8,139 nt of DNA from contig JAETOP010000136.1 of assembly GCA_021771675.1 (NCBI GenBank), positions 1-8,139 on the forward strand, given 5' to 3'. The notes beneath the pieces were generated by a model that made no database searches, was not told the DNA's origin, and was given only the letters and a program-made list of their open reading frames with translations. Positions 1 to 6,341 of the stretch are shown one piece after another. The stretch is from Oscillospiraceae bacterium (lineage in GTDB: Bacteria > Bacillota_A > Clostridia > Oscillospirales > Oscillospiraceae). Every line of letters starts with the position of its first letter. The first letter of the stretch is position 1. The translations under genes were made by a program, and so were the position numbers.

Positions 1-56
1 TGGGAAATGATACGAATTTGCCTGAACCTGTACCATTTTCGGGGATTGTTCTGCGC

Positions 57-75
57 GGGCGGCTAATAGCCGCCC
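57..75. other. Perfect GC-rich hairpin downstream of mutL
   Basis: GGGCGGCT (57-64) and AGCCGCCC (68-75) pair perfectly around AAT. It lies about 80 bp past the mutL stop. No T-run follows on the mutL strand, so it does not qualify as a standard intrinsic terminator. It looks like another interspersed hairpin repeat. Confidence 0.65.
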
Positions 76-100
76 CTACGGGTAATCTGTACCTGCCCGA

Positions 101-114
101 TAAATTACAATTTG
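101..114 (-). repeat. Conserved 14-mer, reverse orientation
   Basis: taaattacaatttg, identical to 2424-2437. It precedes the right-hand heptamer tract by 14 bp, repeating the order of elements seen in the other two gaps. Confidence 0.8.
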
Positions 115-128
115 TCGTCCTGACATAA

Positions 129-149
129 TTCCTAACTCCTAATTCCTCC
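129..149 (-). repeat. Heptamer tract, 3 copies, reverse orientation
   Basis: TTCCTAA CTCCTAA TTCCTCC on the plus strand, the last with one change. It ends six bp from the mutL stop and is the right border of a repeat block that continues beyond the left window edge. Confidence 0.8.
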
Positions 150-155
150 GTTTTA

Positions 156-2120
156 TCAGGTTCTCTTAAACTGCTTTTCCAGCTGCTTTTTGCTTAAGGA
201 GACGCAGATGGGGCGGCCGTGGGGGCAGTATTTCAAATCCTCTCGGGACATGACGGCCTTGGCGATGGCCAGGAGCTCTTTGTTGTCGCTGACCCATCCG
301 GCTTTGATAGCGGCCTTGCAGGCCACGGTGTGCAGCAGCTCATCCCGGACGGTGTCAGAGTGCTCCCGGCGGCCGCAGAGCAGGTCGGCAGCCAGGCTTT
401 CCACTGCCTGGGCGGCGTCCTCCGGGCTTAAATCCATGGGAATCTGCCGCAAAAGCAGGGTATTTTCCCCAAATTCCTCAATTTCAAAGCCCAGCTCCTC
501 CAGCATTTGGGTGTTTGCCAGCAGCTCCCCAGCAGCGGTGGGATTCAGGCGCACCGGGATGGGAGAGAGCAGGGCCTGGGCGCAGATGCCCTCCTGGTTG
601 GCTTTCAGCTTTTCAAAGAGAATCCGCTCATGGGCGGCGTGCTTGTCGATGAGATAGGCCTGCTCCCCTTGCTCCACCAGGATGTAGGTTCGGTACAGCT
701 CTCCCACCATCCGCCATTCCGCTTCCCGGGGGAGAGCCAGCTCCTCCTGGACTTCCTGGGCCTCTTGAACCGGCGCTGTCGGCTTCTTTGGCGCTTTTTC
801 CGGCTCCGGGGGCAGCTGGGGAAGGGGAGTGGTCTCTGGTTTGGGGGCCGCTGGCAACTGCTCCTCCATGGCCTGCTGCACCAGCCGGGCGGTGGCCGCG
901 GCGGCCTGGGGCTTTGGCTGGGGGGCATCGGAAAGGGCGGCGGAGAAGATCTTGAATTCCTCCGGTGTCATGGTGCGGTAGAAGTCCTGCCTGGCTTTGG
1001 CGGTCTTGGTTCCCGGCTGGAAGGCGGGCTGGGCAGGTTGGGAGACCGGCTTGGACTCCGGCCGGGAGGCGGGAGCCTGCTCCTGTCCCAGCTGAGTCAG
1101 GGGCGGCTGGGGAAACTGGACGGGAGGACGGTCGGGTGCCTTATTCAGGGCGGCCATCACCCCGTAGTGGACGCAGTCAAAAGCGTCTTTTTCGTTCAGG
1201 AATTTGACTTCGGTTTTCGCCGGATGGACGTTCACATCCACCGCCGTGGCGGGCAGCTCCAAATGGAGGACGCAGGCGGGGAATTTGCCCACCATCAGCT
1301 GATTCCGGTAGGCCTCCTCCAAAGCGGAGATCAGCAGCCGGGACTTGACGGGGCGGTTATTTACAAAGAAGGTTTGCAGACTCCGGCTGGGCCGGGCCTG
1401 GGTGGGCTTCGATACGTAACCCGAGAGCTGATAGCCGCCCCACCGGCTACCCACCGGCACCATTTGGGCAAAATCCCGGCCGTAGATGCAGTACACCGCC
1501 GATTGGAGGGACCCGCCCCCCGGGGTGGAGAGCACCTGCTTGCCGTCCCGGAGAAAGGTAATGGCCACCTGGGGGTGGGCCAGGGCTTGCAGCTGCACCG
1601 CCGCTGTCACCCGGCTGCCCTCCACAGAGTCGGATTTCATGAATTTCATCCGGGCGGGGGTGTTGTAGAACAAATCCCGGATGACAATGGTGGTGCCATC
1701 CGGGCAGCCCACCTCATTTTCCTCAGTGATGACTCCGGCCTCCAAATGCAGCCCGGTGCCGGAGAGATTCCCGGCGGGCTTGGTCATCAAATCGATGCGG
1801 CTGACGGAGGCGATGGCTGCCAGGGCCTCCCCCCGGAAGCCCATGGTGGAGATGGCGGCCAAATCCTCGGCGGTGCGGAGCTTGGAGGTGGCATGGCGGA
1901 GGAAAGCGGTGCGGGCGTCTTCCGGGGCCATGCCGCAGCCGTCGTCCGTCACCCGGAGGAAGGTCATACCGCCGTCCCGGATTTCCACGGTGATTTTGGA
2001 GGCGCCGGCGTCCACGGCGTTTTCCAGCAGCTCCTTGATGACGCTGGCCGGACGCTCCACCACCTCACCGGCGGCGATCAGATTGGCAATATGGGTGGGA
2101 AGCTGAATGATGGACGGCAT
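156..2120 (-). CDS. mutL: DNA mismatch repair protein MutL (endonuclease type)
   Basis: MutL couples mismatch recognition by MutS to strand nicking. The 654-residue product has the GHKL ATPase motifs in order: ELLENAVDAGA (30-40), DDGCGM (59-64), the TSK before the lid (78-80) and GFRGEAL (94-100), then NVHPAK (297-302) at the end of the N-terminal half. Residues about 330-465 form a Pro/Gln/Ala-rich linker. The C-terminal dimerisation domain carries the metal-dependent nickase site DKHAAHERILFE (492-503; the family consensus has Q where K stands here), ACKAAIKAG (600-608) and CPHGRP (632-637), ending in FKR. QALLSP (515-520) sits where Bacillus MutL has its sliding-clamp-binding peptide. Such MutLs belong to organisms without MutH. 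The length is close to the usual 610-660. The ATG is supported by a GGGGTGA four bases upstream and by the standard start of the family. It lies downstream of mutS and a CPBP protease gene, across a 394-bp repeat-filled gap. Confidence 0.97.
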   Translation of the reverse strand: MPSIIQLPTHIANLIAAGEVVERPASVIKELLENAVDAGASKITVEIRDGGMTFLRVTDDGCGMAPEDARTAFLRHATSKLRTAEDLAAISTMGFRGEALAAIASVSRIDLMTKPAGNLSGTGLHLEAGVITEENEVGCPDGTTIVIRDLFYNTPARMKFMKSDSVEGSRVTAAVQLQALAHPQVAITFLRDGKQVLSTPGGGSLQSAVYCIYGRDFAQMVPVGSRWGGYQLSGYVSKPTQARPSRSLQTFFVNNRPVKSRLLISALEEAYRNQLMVGKFPACVLHLELPATAVDVNVHPAKTEVKFLNEKDAFDCVHYGVMAALNKAPDRPPVQFPQPPLTQLGQEQAPASRPESKPVSQPAQPAFQPGTKTAKARQDFYRTMTPEEFKIFSAALSDAPQPKPQAAAATARLVQQAMEEQLPAAPKPETTPLPQLPPEPEKAPKKPTAPVQEAQEVQEELALPREAEWRMVGELYRTYILVEQGEQAYLIDKHAAHERILFEKLKANQEGICAQALLSPIPVRLNPTAAGELLANTQMLEELGFEIEEFGENTLLLRQIPMDLSPEDAAQAVESLAADLLCGRREHSDTVRDELLHTVACKAAIKAGWVSDNKELLAIAKAVMSREDLKYCPHGRPICVSLSKKQLEKQFKRT

Positions 2121-2124
2121 AAAA

Positions 2125-2131
2125 TCACCCC
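2125..2131 (-). promoter_or_regulatory. mutL ribosome binding site (weaker)
   Basis: GGGGTGA on the minus strand lies four bases before the mutL ATG. It pairs with the anti-Shine-Dalgarno less well than the mutS and miaB sites. The AT-rich stretch behind it (2140-2175) could hold a promoter, for example TTGTAT then TATATC 16 bases on, but this is too weak to call. Confidence 0.55.
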
Positions 2132-2141
2132 AATAATTGAA

Positions 2142-2170
2142 GATATAAGATATGTGATATAAGATACAAG
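2142..2170 (+). repeat. Duplicated AT-rich 11-mer and 15-mer arm
   Basis: gatataagata occurs at 2142-2152 and again at 2156-2166, three bases apart. The second copy continues to form the 15-mer gatataagatacaag, whose reverse complement is at 6346-6360. Confidence 0.75.
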
Positions 2171-2174
2171 ATTG

Positions 2175-2223
2175 TTAGGAGTTAGGAGTTAGGAATTAGA
2201 AATTAGGAGTTAGGAATTAGGAA
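2175..2223 (+). repeat. Heptamer tract, 7 copies (TTAGGAR)
   Basis: Seven exact-length tandem heptamers: TTAGGAG twice, TTAGGAA, the variant TTAGAAA, TTAGGAG, then TTAGGAA twice. This is the longest tract in the window. It forms the left border of the gap upstream of mutL, and a full tandem of this kind is prone to slippage changes in copy number. Confidence 0.92.
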
Positions 2224-2250
2224 TGAAATTGTACTTGCGGGAACGTTTGC

Positions 2251-2411
2251 GTAGGGCTTACGTCATGCCCCGCCTGCTGGAAACGTCAAACAAAGGCAGT
2301 GCGTTGAATGGTGGCGGGGGAAGATTTCTGAGGAAGGCTCCCGCACCAGAAAAACCAAAGGAGCACAGCATAAGATGGCAGTGGGGCGGCGGAGTCAGAC
2401 GTAAGCCCTAC
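2251..2411. repeat. Inverted-repeat-bounded interior of the mutL upstream element
   Basis: gtagggcttacgtc (2251-2264) and gacgtaagccctac (2398-2411) are a perfect 14-bp inverted repeat about 130 bp apart. The match continues outward through cgttt with a one-base indel. This resembles the termini of a small non-autonomous element. No transposase or target duplication is evident, and the heptamer tracts lie outside it. Confidence 0.7.
2299..2342 (+). repeat. 44-bp block shared with 6246-6289
   Basis: It begins gtgcgttgaatggtgg and ends tctgaggaaggctccc. The reverse complement of 6246-6289 has the same start, end and length. The first part also reappears at the right window edge (8117-8128). 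Confidence 0.7.
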
Positions 2412-2423
2412 GAAACGCCTCTT

Positions 2424-2437
2424 TAAATTACAATTTG
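2424..2437 (-). repeat. Conserved 14-mer, reverse orientation
   Basis: taaattacaatttg, one base different from the copy at 6289 and identical to 101-114. It lies just inside the right-hand heptamer tract at 2469 and is followed by ccg. Confidence 0.8.
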
Positions 2438-2468
2438 CCGTTTCGCTGCGTGAAAGCGATGTATTTAA

Positions 2469-2503
2469 TTCCTAACTCCTAACTCCTAATTCCTCATTCC
2501 TAA
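2469..2503 (-). repeat. Heptamer tract, 5 copies, reverse orientation
   Basis: On the plus strand it reads TTCCTAA, CTCCTAA twice, TTCCTCA, TTCCTAA. It faces the seven-copy tract at 2175 across the element and ends 11 bp from the CPBP stop codon. Confidence 0.9.
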
Positions 2504-2514
2504 TTATCCGCAAG

Positions 2515-3162
2515 CTACCGGATTTGTGTCAGGCTGACGGCGTTGATAACGGCGTGGATGAGGATGGGGGCGGTGAGAGTTTGGGTTCGTTCCTGAGCCC
2601 AGGCGAGAATCAGCCCGGCGGGGAGGTATTGCAGCAGGGCAAGGGCAAATTCCACCGGGGTGTACTGCCCCAGATAGCCCAGCACGTGAATCAGCCCGAA
2701 AAGGAGGCTGGACAGGCAATAGCCCCAAAAGCGGCTGCGCTGCCTAAGCCGGGAGAAGATCAGCCCCCGAAACAGGCACTCCTCGTTTACCGGGGCAAGA
2801 ACCACGGTGGTGAGCAGCAGCCAATGCCCCTTCATGCCCAGAAGCACCTGGTCATTCCGGTTGAGAAATTCCGGGGCCAGCTGCCAAATCAGCAGGGATA
2901 TGAGCTGCCCGGCGGCGTAGTACCCGGTGAGGGCCTGGATGCACACCAGCCAAAAGCGCCGCCCCGTTTCCCGGCGGAGATTTTCTTCCAGGGTTTGCCG
3001 GAAGATCACCGCCACGGCCAAGGTGCTGATGGTGTGGAAGAGCAGATTGGAGGCCCCATCATCCAGGCCCAGCAGCCCCACCAGCCGGGGCAGCAGGGTA
3101 AATTGCAGGGCCAGCCACAACCAGCCGGCCTTGAGGGCGGCTGGAGAGAGGGTTTTATCCAT
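2515..3162 (-). CDS. CPBP-family intramembrane metalloprotease (Abi/CAAX-like)
   Basis: This 215-residue, strongly hydrophobic protein probably has six or so membrane segments. It holds the three conserved CPBP (Rce1/Abi) motifs: EExxxR as EECLFR (127-132), FxxxH as FGLIH (155-159) and HxxxN as HAVIN (203-207). The glutamates and histidines form the metal site of intramembrane proteases of this superfamily. In bacteria the substrates are mostly unknown; members have been tied to bacteriocin self-immunity, and eukaryotic Rce1 cuts CAAX proteins. I cannot name a substrate here. Its ATG begins one base after the mutS stop, there is no clear Shine-Dalgarno, and the upstream bases are the mutS coding end, so translation is probably coupled to mutS. 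It sits between mutS and mutL, a place normally without a gene in Bacillus. All key residues are present and the frame is open, so it appears functional. Confidence 0.9.
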   Translation of the reverse strand: MDKTLSPAALKAGWLWLALQFTLLPRLVGLLGLDDGASNLLFHTISTLAVAVIFRQTLEENLRRETGRRFWLVCIQALTGYYAAGQLISLLIWQLAPEFLNRNDQVLLGMKGHWLLLTTVVLAPVNEECLFRGLIFSRLRQRSRFWGYCLSSLLFGLIHVLGYLGQYTPVEFALALLQYLPAGLILAWAQERTQTLTAPILIHAVINAVSLTQIR

Positions 3163-3163
3163 A

Positions 3164-5764
3164 TCAGTCCAGCATTTTCCGAAGCTTATACAGCTGGTTC
3201 ATGGCTTCGATGGGGGTCAGAGTTTCCACAGTGATGGCTTTCAAAGCGTCGGCCACCTGCTGGGCAGACAGGTCCAGCATACTCACCTGGTCATCCGCCT
3301 GCTTCGGGGGCCTGGCGCCGGGGGTGGGCGGGGTGCCGGATTCCAGCTCCGCCAGAATCTCCCGGGCCCGGGTAATCACGGCGCTGGGAAGCCCAGCCAG
3401 CTTGGCAACCTCGATGCCGTAGCTGTCGTCGGTGGCCCCGGGGACGATTTTCCGCAGAAAAATCATCTGCTCGCCCCGTTTTTTCACGGCAATGTTATAA
3501 TTTTTTACGTTGGGGAGCTTCTCTTCCAGGGTGGACAGTTCATGGTAATGAGTGGCAAACAATGTCTTTGCCCCCAGCCGCTTGGGGTTGGCGGCGTATT
3601 CCAGCACTGCCCGGGCGATGGCCATGCCGTCGTAGGTGGAGGTGCCCCGGCCGATCTCGTCCAGAATCAGCAGGCTCCGGCTGGTGGCATATTTCAGGAT
3701 GGTGGCTACCTCTGCCATCTCTACCATGAAGGTGGACTGTCCGGAGGCCAAATCGTCACTGGCCCCGATTCTGGTGAACACCCGATCCACCAGGCCGATG
3801 CGGGCGGATTTGGCCGGGACGAAGGAGCCCATCTGGGCCATGAGGACGATGAGGGCCACCTGGCGCATGTAGGTGGATTTACCCGCCATGTTGGGGCCGG
3901 TGATGATGGAGACCTGGTGATCTCTCCCCCCCAGCTCCGTGTCGTTGGGCACAAAGAGAGAGCCGCTCAGCATGGCCTCCACTACCGGATGGCGTCCGTC
4001 GGTGATGGAGATTTCCGGGCCCAGGGTGATCTGGGGGCGGCAGTAGCCCCGCTGCACCGCCACAGATGCCAGGGAGCACAGGCAGTCCACAGCCGCCACG
4101 GCGGCGGCGGTAGTCTGCACTTGACCGGCGCTCTGGGCAAGACGGGAACGCAGCTTGGTAAACAGCTCATATTCCAGGGCGGTAAGCCGATCCTTGGCGG
4201 TGAGCACCTGGTTTTCCAGCTCCTTCAGCTCCTGGGTGATGTAGCGCTCGCAGTTGGCTAAGGTCTGCTTGCGAATGTAGCCCGCCGGCACCTGGCCGGC
4301 GAAGGACTTGGATACCTCAATGTAATAGCCGAAAACCCGGTTGAAGCCTACCTTCAAGGTGCGGATGCCGGTTTTCTCCCGTTCCTGGGCCTCGATGGAG
4401 GCGATGGTGCCGGAGCCCCCCTCCATGATGTCCCGGAGCCGGTCGGCTTCCGGGTCGGCCCCCCGGCGGATGATGCCTCCCTCCCGGATGGTCAGGGGCG
4501 GGTCATCCACAATGGTATCTTCAATGAGCTGGGCATACTCCTCCAGGGAGTCCATGGATGCGTTCAGTTTTTTCAGCAGCCCGGAGACACTCTTGTCCAG
4601 CAGGGACTTTACCCCGGGCAGGCCCCGGAAGCCCCGGGCCAGGCCCAGCAGATCCCGGCAGTTTACCGTGCCGGTGACCACCCGGGTCATCACCCGCTCC
4701 AAATCCGTCACCTGCTTCAGCGACTCCTCCAGCTCCCCCCGGAGGATGGAATTTTCCACCAGCTCCTCCACGCTTTGCTGACGGCGGCCGATTTCCCCGG
4801 CGTCCAGCAGGGGCTTTTCCAGCCAGCTGCGCAGCAGCCGCCCACCCATGGGGGTATGGGTTCTGTCCAGCACCCACAGCAGGGTGCCCTTCTTTTCCTT
4901 GGAGCGCATGGTCTCCGTCAGTTCCAGGTTCCGTCGGGCATCCATATCCAGCTCCATAAATCGTCCGCCGGTGTAGTATTGGAGCTGACGGATGTGAGAC
5001 AGGTCGTTCTTTTGCAGATTCTTCAGGGTTTGCAGCAGGGCGCCGCTGGCAATGGCGGCGGCGGGGAAGGTGGCAAGGCCAAGCTCCTGGAGGGTTCCGC
5101 CAAAATGGGAGGTGAGCAGAGTCTCACAGGGTTCCAGCTGGAAGAGATGGCTCTCCCCCTCGTCCACGCAGCAGCTTAAGCGCCGGAACAGGGCATCCTG
5201 AATAACCTCCCCGTCCACACCCTGGCCAAAGCGGAGCACCTCGCTGGGGGAGAACCGGCCCAGCTCCGAGGTGACGCTCTCCTGGTCAGGGCAGACGGTA
5301 GCGAAAAAGGCGCCGGTGGAGATGTCGCAGAAGGCCAGGCCAAACCGGCCCTGCTCCCCGTAGACACAGGCAATGTAGTTGTTTTTGTTTTCGTCCAGCA
5401 TACAGCTTTCCGTCACGGTGCCGGGGGTGACGATGCGGGTGACGTCCCGATCCACCAAGCCCTTGGCCGTAGCTGGGTCCTCCATCTGCTCGCAGATGGC
5501 TACCTTGTAGCCCTTCTGAACCATCCGGGCGATGTAGGCGTCCACGCTGTGGTAGGGCACGCCGCACATGGGGGTCTGCTCCTCCTTGGGTTTGCCCCGG
5601 TCCCGGGTGGTCAGGGTCAAATCCAACTCCCGGGCCGCCAGAGTGGCGTCCTCGTTGAACATTTCATAAAAGTCCCCCAGCCGGAAAAACAGAACACAGT
5701 CCTTATTCTTTTCCTTCAGCGCCCGGTACTGCTGCTGCATGGGGGTCAGCTCTTGATTTGGCAT
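3164..5764 (-). CDS. mutS: DNA mismatch repair ATPase MutS
   Basis: MutS dimers scan DNA, clamp onto mismatches and small loops, and recruit MutL. At 866 residues the length is typical of the MutS1 family. The N-terminal mismatch-binding domain has FFRLGDFYEMF, giving the Phe-X-Glu wedge at F32-Y33-E34. Connector, lever and clamp regions follow. The ABC-type ATPase has Walker A GPNMAGKST (623-631), the signature-like STFMVEMAE (677-685), Walker B LLILDE (698-703) followed by IGRGTSTYDG, and the switch histidine in TLFATHYHE (734-742). A Pro-rich linker (about 811-825) leads to QVSML (826-830), which resembles the clamp-binding QMSLL of E. coli MutS, and then a helix-turn-helix tail. The start is fixed by AAGGAGA four bases upstream and by the family-like opening ELTPMQQQY. 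No clear promoter was found. It lies downstream of miaB, but repeats occupy 601 bp between them. Confidence 0.98.
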   Translation of the reverse strand: MPNQELTPMQQQYRALKEKNKDCVLFFRLGDFYEMFNEDATLAARELDLTLTTRDRGKPKEEQTPMCGVPYHSVDAYIARMVQKGYKVAICEQMEDPATAKGLVDRDVTRIVTPGTVTESCMLDENKNNYIACVYGEQGRFGLAFCDISTGAFFATVCPDQESVTSELGRFSPSEVLRFGQGVDGEVIQDALFRRLSCCVDEGESHLFQLEPCETLLTSHFGGTLQELGLATFPAAAIASGALLQTLKNLQKNDLSHIRQLQYYTGGRFMELDMDARRNLELTETMRSKEKKGTLLWVLDRTHTPMGGRLLRSWLEKPLLDAGEIGRRQQSVEELVENSILRGELEESLKQVTDLERVMTRVVTGTVNCRDLLGLARGFRGLPGVKSLLDKSVSGLLKKLNASMDSLEEYAQLIEDTIVDDPPLTIREGGIIRRGADPEADRLRDIMEGGSGTIASIEAQEREKTGIRTLKVGFNRVFGYYIEVSKSFAGQVPAGYIRKQTLANCERYITQELKELENQVLTAKDRLTALEYELFTKLRSRLAQSAGQVQTTAAAVAAVDCLCSLASVAVQRGYCRPQITLGPEISITDGRHPVVEAMLSGSLFVPNDTELGGRDHQVSIITGPNMAGKSTYMRQVALIVLMAQMGSFVPAKSARIGLVDRVFTRIGASDDLASGQSTFMVEMAEVATILKYATSRSLLILDEIGRGTSTYDGMAIARAVLEYAANPKRLGAKTLFATHYHELSTLEEKLPNVKNYNIAVKKRGEQMIFLRKIVPGATDDSYGIEVAKLAGLPSAVITRAREILAELESGTPPTPGARPPKQADDQVSMLDLSAQQVADALKAITVETLTPIEAMNQLYKLRKMLD

Positions 5765-5768
5765 AGGT

Positions 5769-5775
5769 TCTCCTT
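5769..5775 (-). promoter_or_regulatory. mutS ribosome binding site
   Basis: AAGGAGA on the minus strand precedes the mutS ATG by four bases. Only about 18 bases separate it from a heptamer repeat tract, so repeat sequence probably forms part of the mutS leader. Confidence 0.83.
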
Positions 5776-5793
5776 TTTGTCAATGGATGGGAA

Positions 5794-5807
5794 TTAGGAA
5801 TGAGGAA
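5794..5807 (+). repeat. Heptamer tract, 2 copies (TTAGGAA type)
   Basis: TTAGGAA TGAGGAA, the same two units as the first part of the tract at 7958. It lies just upstream of the mutS ribosome binding site and forms the left border of the 601-bp gap. Confidence 0.7.
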
Positions 5808-5830
5808 TTTATCATATCGGCTTTGCACGG

Positions 5831-5844
5831 TAAATGGTAATTTG
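5831..5844 (+). repeat. Degenerate copy of the 14-mer
   Basis: taaatggtaatttg differs at two positions from CAAATTGTAATTTG at 8017. As there, it leads directly into the GAAGCGC hairpin. Confidence 0.6.
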
Positions 5845-5924
5845 AAGCGCAGGGCGCTTCACCCCAATGCCGCACGAGGGCAGTCTGTAATCGTTACCCC
5901 CGAACTCGGCCCGGTAACGTTTTT
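5837..5924 (+). repeat. Two-hairpin repeat unit with T-run, copy 1
   Basis: The first stem is GAAGCGC-AGG-GCGCTTC (5844-5860). The second is CGTTACC (5892-5898) with GGTAACG (5913-5919), followed at once by TTTTT (5920-5924), so it looks like a plus-strand intrinsic terminator with a 14-base loop that contains a small inner CCG/CGG pairing. No plus-strand gene precedes it. It is homologous to 8023-8106. Confidence 0.8.
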
Positions 5925-5984
5925 GCGCCCACCAAGTAATGGTTTATGACTGCCCCGTTGGTTGCACTGGTGCGGGAGCACCCC

Positions 5985-6039
5985 AAGGCTCCCCTGTGTA
6001 AGGGGAGCTGGCACGGCGAAGCCGTGACTGAGGGACTGT
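5985..6039 (+). repeat. Double-hairpin repeat, copy A
   Basis: The first stem is GCTCCCCT (5988-5995) with AGGGGAGC (6001-6008) around a gtgta loop. The second is CACGGC (6012-6017) with GCCGTG (6021-6026) around GAA. It then runs into actgagggactgt. Copy B at 6200-6250 is its inverted partner. I recall similar elements scattered through Ruminococcaceae-like genomes, but I could not search for them. Confidence 0.88.
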
Positions 6040-6199
6040 GCGGTGGAATGTTATGTATTCGCATCAGGTTGGGCGAATACAGGAAGAGTTCGTTTACCGC
6101 AATCCCAATATTTCAGTGCTCTCTGTTGTTATAGAAAAGGTAGAGAATTGGATCGTACCTTTCCACATTGGACTGTACAGTCATTTCAGTGCCTGCTGT
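6040..6199. other. 160-bp core between inverted double-hairpin repeats
   Basis: This segment is bounded by copies A and B. It includes an 8-bp stem GTATTCGC (6055-6062) with GCGAATAC (6073-6080) around a 10-base loop, and a perfect 12-bp palindrome gactgtacagtc (6171-6182). The 9-mer tgtacagtc occurs at 6174 and again at 6197 as part of copy B. I see no protein signature, tRNA or known RNA class. Confidence 0.6.
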
Positions 6200-6250
6200 A
6201 CAGTCCCTCAGTCAGCTTCGCTGACAGCTCCCCTTACACAGGGGAGCCTT
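6200..6250 (-). repeat. Double-hairpin repeat, copy B (inverted)
   Basis: Read on the minus strand it begins aaggctcccctgtgtaagg exactly like copy A. The first stem is identical (6227-6234 with 6240-6247). The second stem differs in sequence, GTCAGC/GCTGAC (6211-6216 with 6220-6225), yet stays fully paired around the same GAA loop. With copy A it forms terminal inverted repeats of about 50 bp around a 160-bp core, a MITE-like layout. Confidence 0.88.
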
Positions 6251-6289
6251 CCTCAGAAGCCATTACCTTCCGCCACTCAACGCACCGCC
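6246..6289 (-). repeat. 44-bp block shared with 2299-2342
   Basis: On the minus strand it begins gtgcgttga, passes a tggcgg-like middle and ends tctgaggaaggctccc. The same order is found on the plus strand at 2299-2342, with roughly a quarter of positions differing by eye. It overlaps the end of double-hairpin copy B. Confidence 0.7.
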
Positions 6290-6302
6290 AAATTACAATT
6301 TG
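6289..6302 (-). repeat. Conserved 14-mer, reverse orientation
   Basis: caaattacaatttg on the plus strand, the exact reverse complement of the copy at 8017. It sits just inside the right-hand heptamer tract and is followed by ccg, as at 2438-2440. Confidence 0.82.
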
Positions 6303-6313
6303 CCGAGCCAAAA

Positions 6314-6341
6314 TTCCTCATTCCTAACTCCTAATTCCTAA
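6314..6341 (-). repeat. Heptamer tract, 4 copies, reverse orientation
   Basis: On the plus strand it reads TTCCTCA TTCCTAA CTCCTAA TTCCTAA, the complement of the TTAGGAR heptamer. It is the right border of the 601-bp gap, 24 bp from the miaB stop. Confidence 0.88.

Larger units (their letters stand above)
2121..2514. other. 394-bp gene-free, repeat-filled region between the CPBP gene and mutL
   Basis: No real gene is seen; a 67-codon plus-strand frame starting at 2223 runs through repeat DNA and has no recognisable domain. Contents in order: the mutL ribosome binding site, an AT-rich duplicated 11-mer, a seven-copy heptamer tract, an interior of about 200 bp flanked by a 14-bp inverted repeat, the reverse 14-mer, and a five-copy reverse heptamer tract next to the CPBP stop. 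It splits what would otherwise be a compact mutS-CPBP-mutL operon. Confidence 0.85.

Noticed and set aside
57..75. Hairpin as the mutL terminator
   Set aside because: The stem is strong, but no T-run follows on the minus strand and it is about 80 bp from the stop. It fits an interspersed repeat better.
507..2162. 551-codon open frame on the plus strand opposite mutL
   Set aside because: It is a shadow of mutL in GC-rich DNA. The translation is Gly/His/Leu-rich with no domain, while the minus strand has every MutL motif.
2223..2426. 67-codon plus-strand frame in the mutL upstream gap
   Set aside because: It begins in the last heptamer and runs through inverted-repeat DNA. There is no ribosome binding site of note and no domain.
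129..2503. CRISPR array
   Set aside because: The heptamers are directly tandem without spacers, and no repeat-spacer periodicity exists anywhere in the window.
2506..2523. ATCCG/CGGAT pairing over the CPBP stop as a terminator
   Set aside because: The stem is only five base pairs and no T-run follows on the gene strand.
2524..4261. Long plus-strand frames opposite the CPBP gene and mutS
   Set aside because: They are antisense to well-supported genes, have a low-complexity composition and show no recognised motif.
5765..5850. Promoter for mutS
   Set aside because: TATGAT-like boxes are present, but none has a fair -35 at the right distance. The TTGACA at the ribosome binding site is too close to the start codon.
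5946..6334. Short overlapping plus-strand frames of 62 to 98 codons
   Set aside because: They translate the hairpin repeats. Peptides of this kind are typical false gene calls from interspersed repeats.
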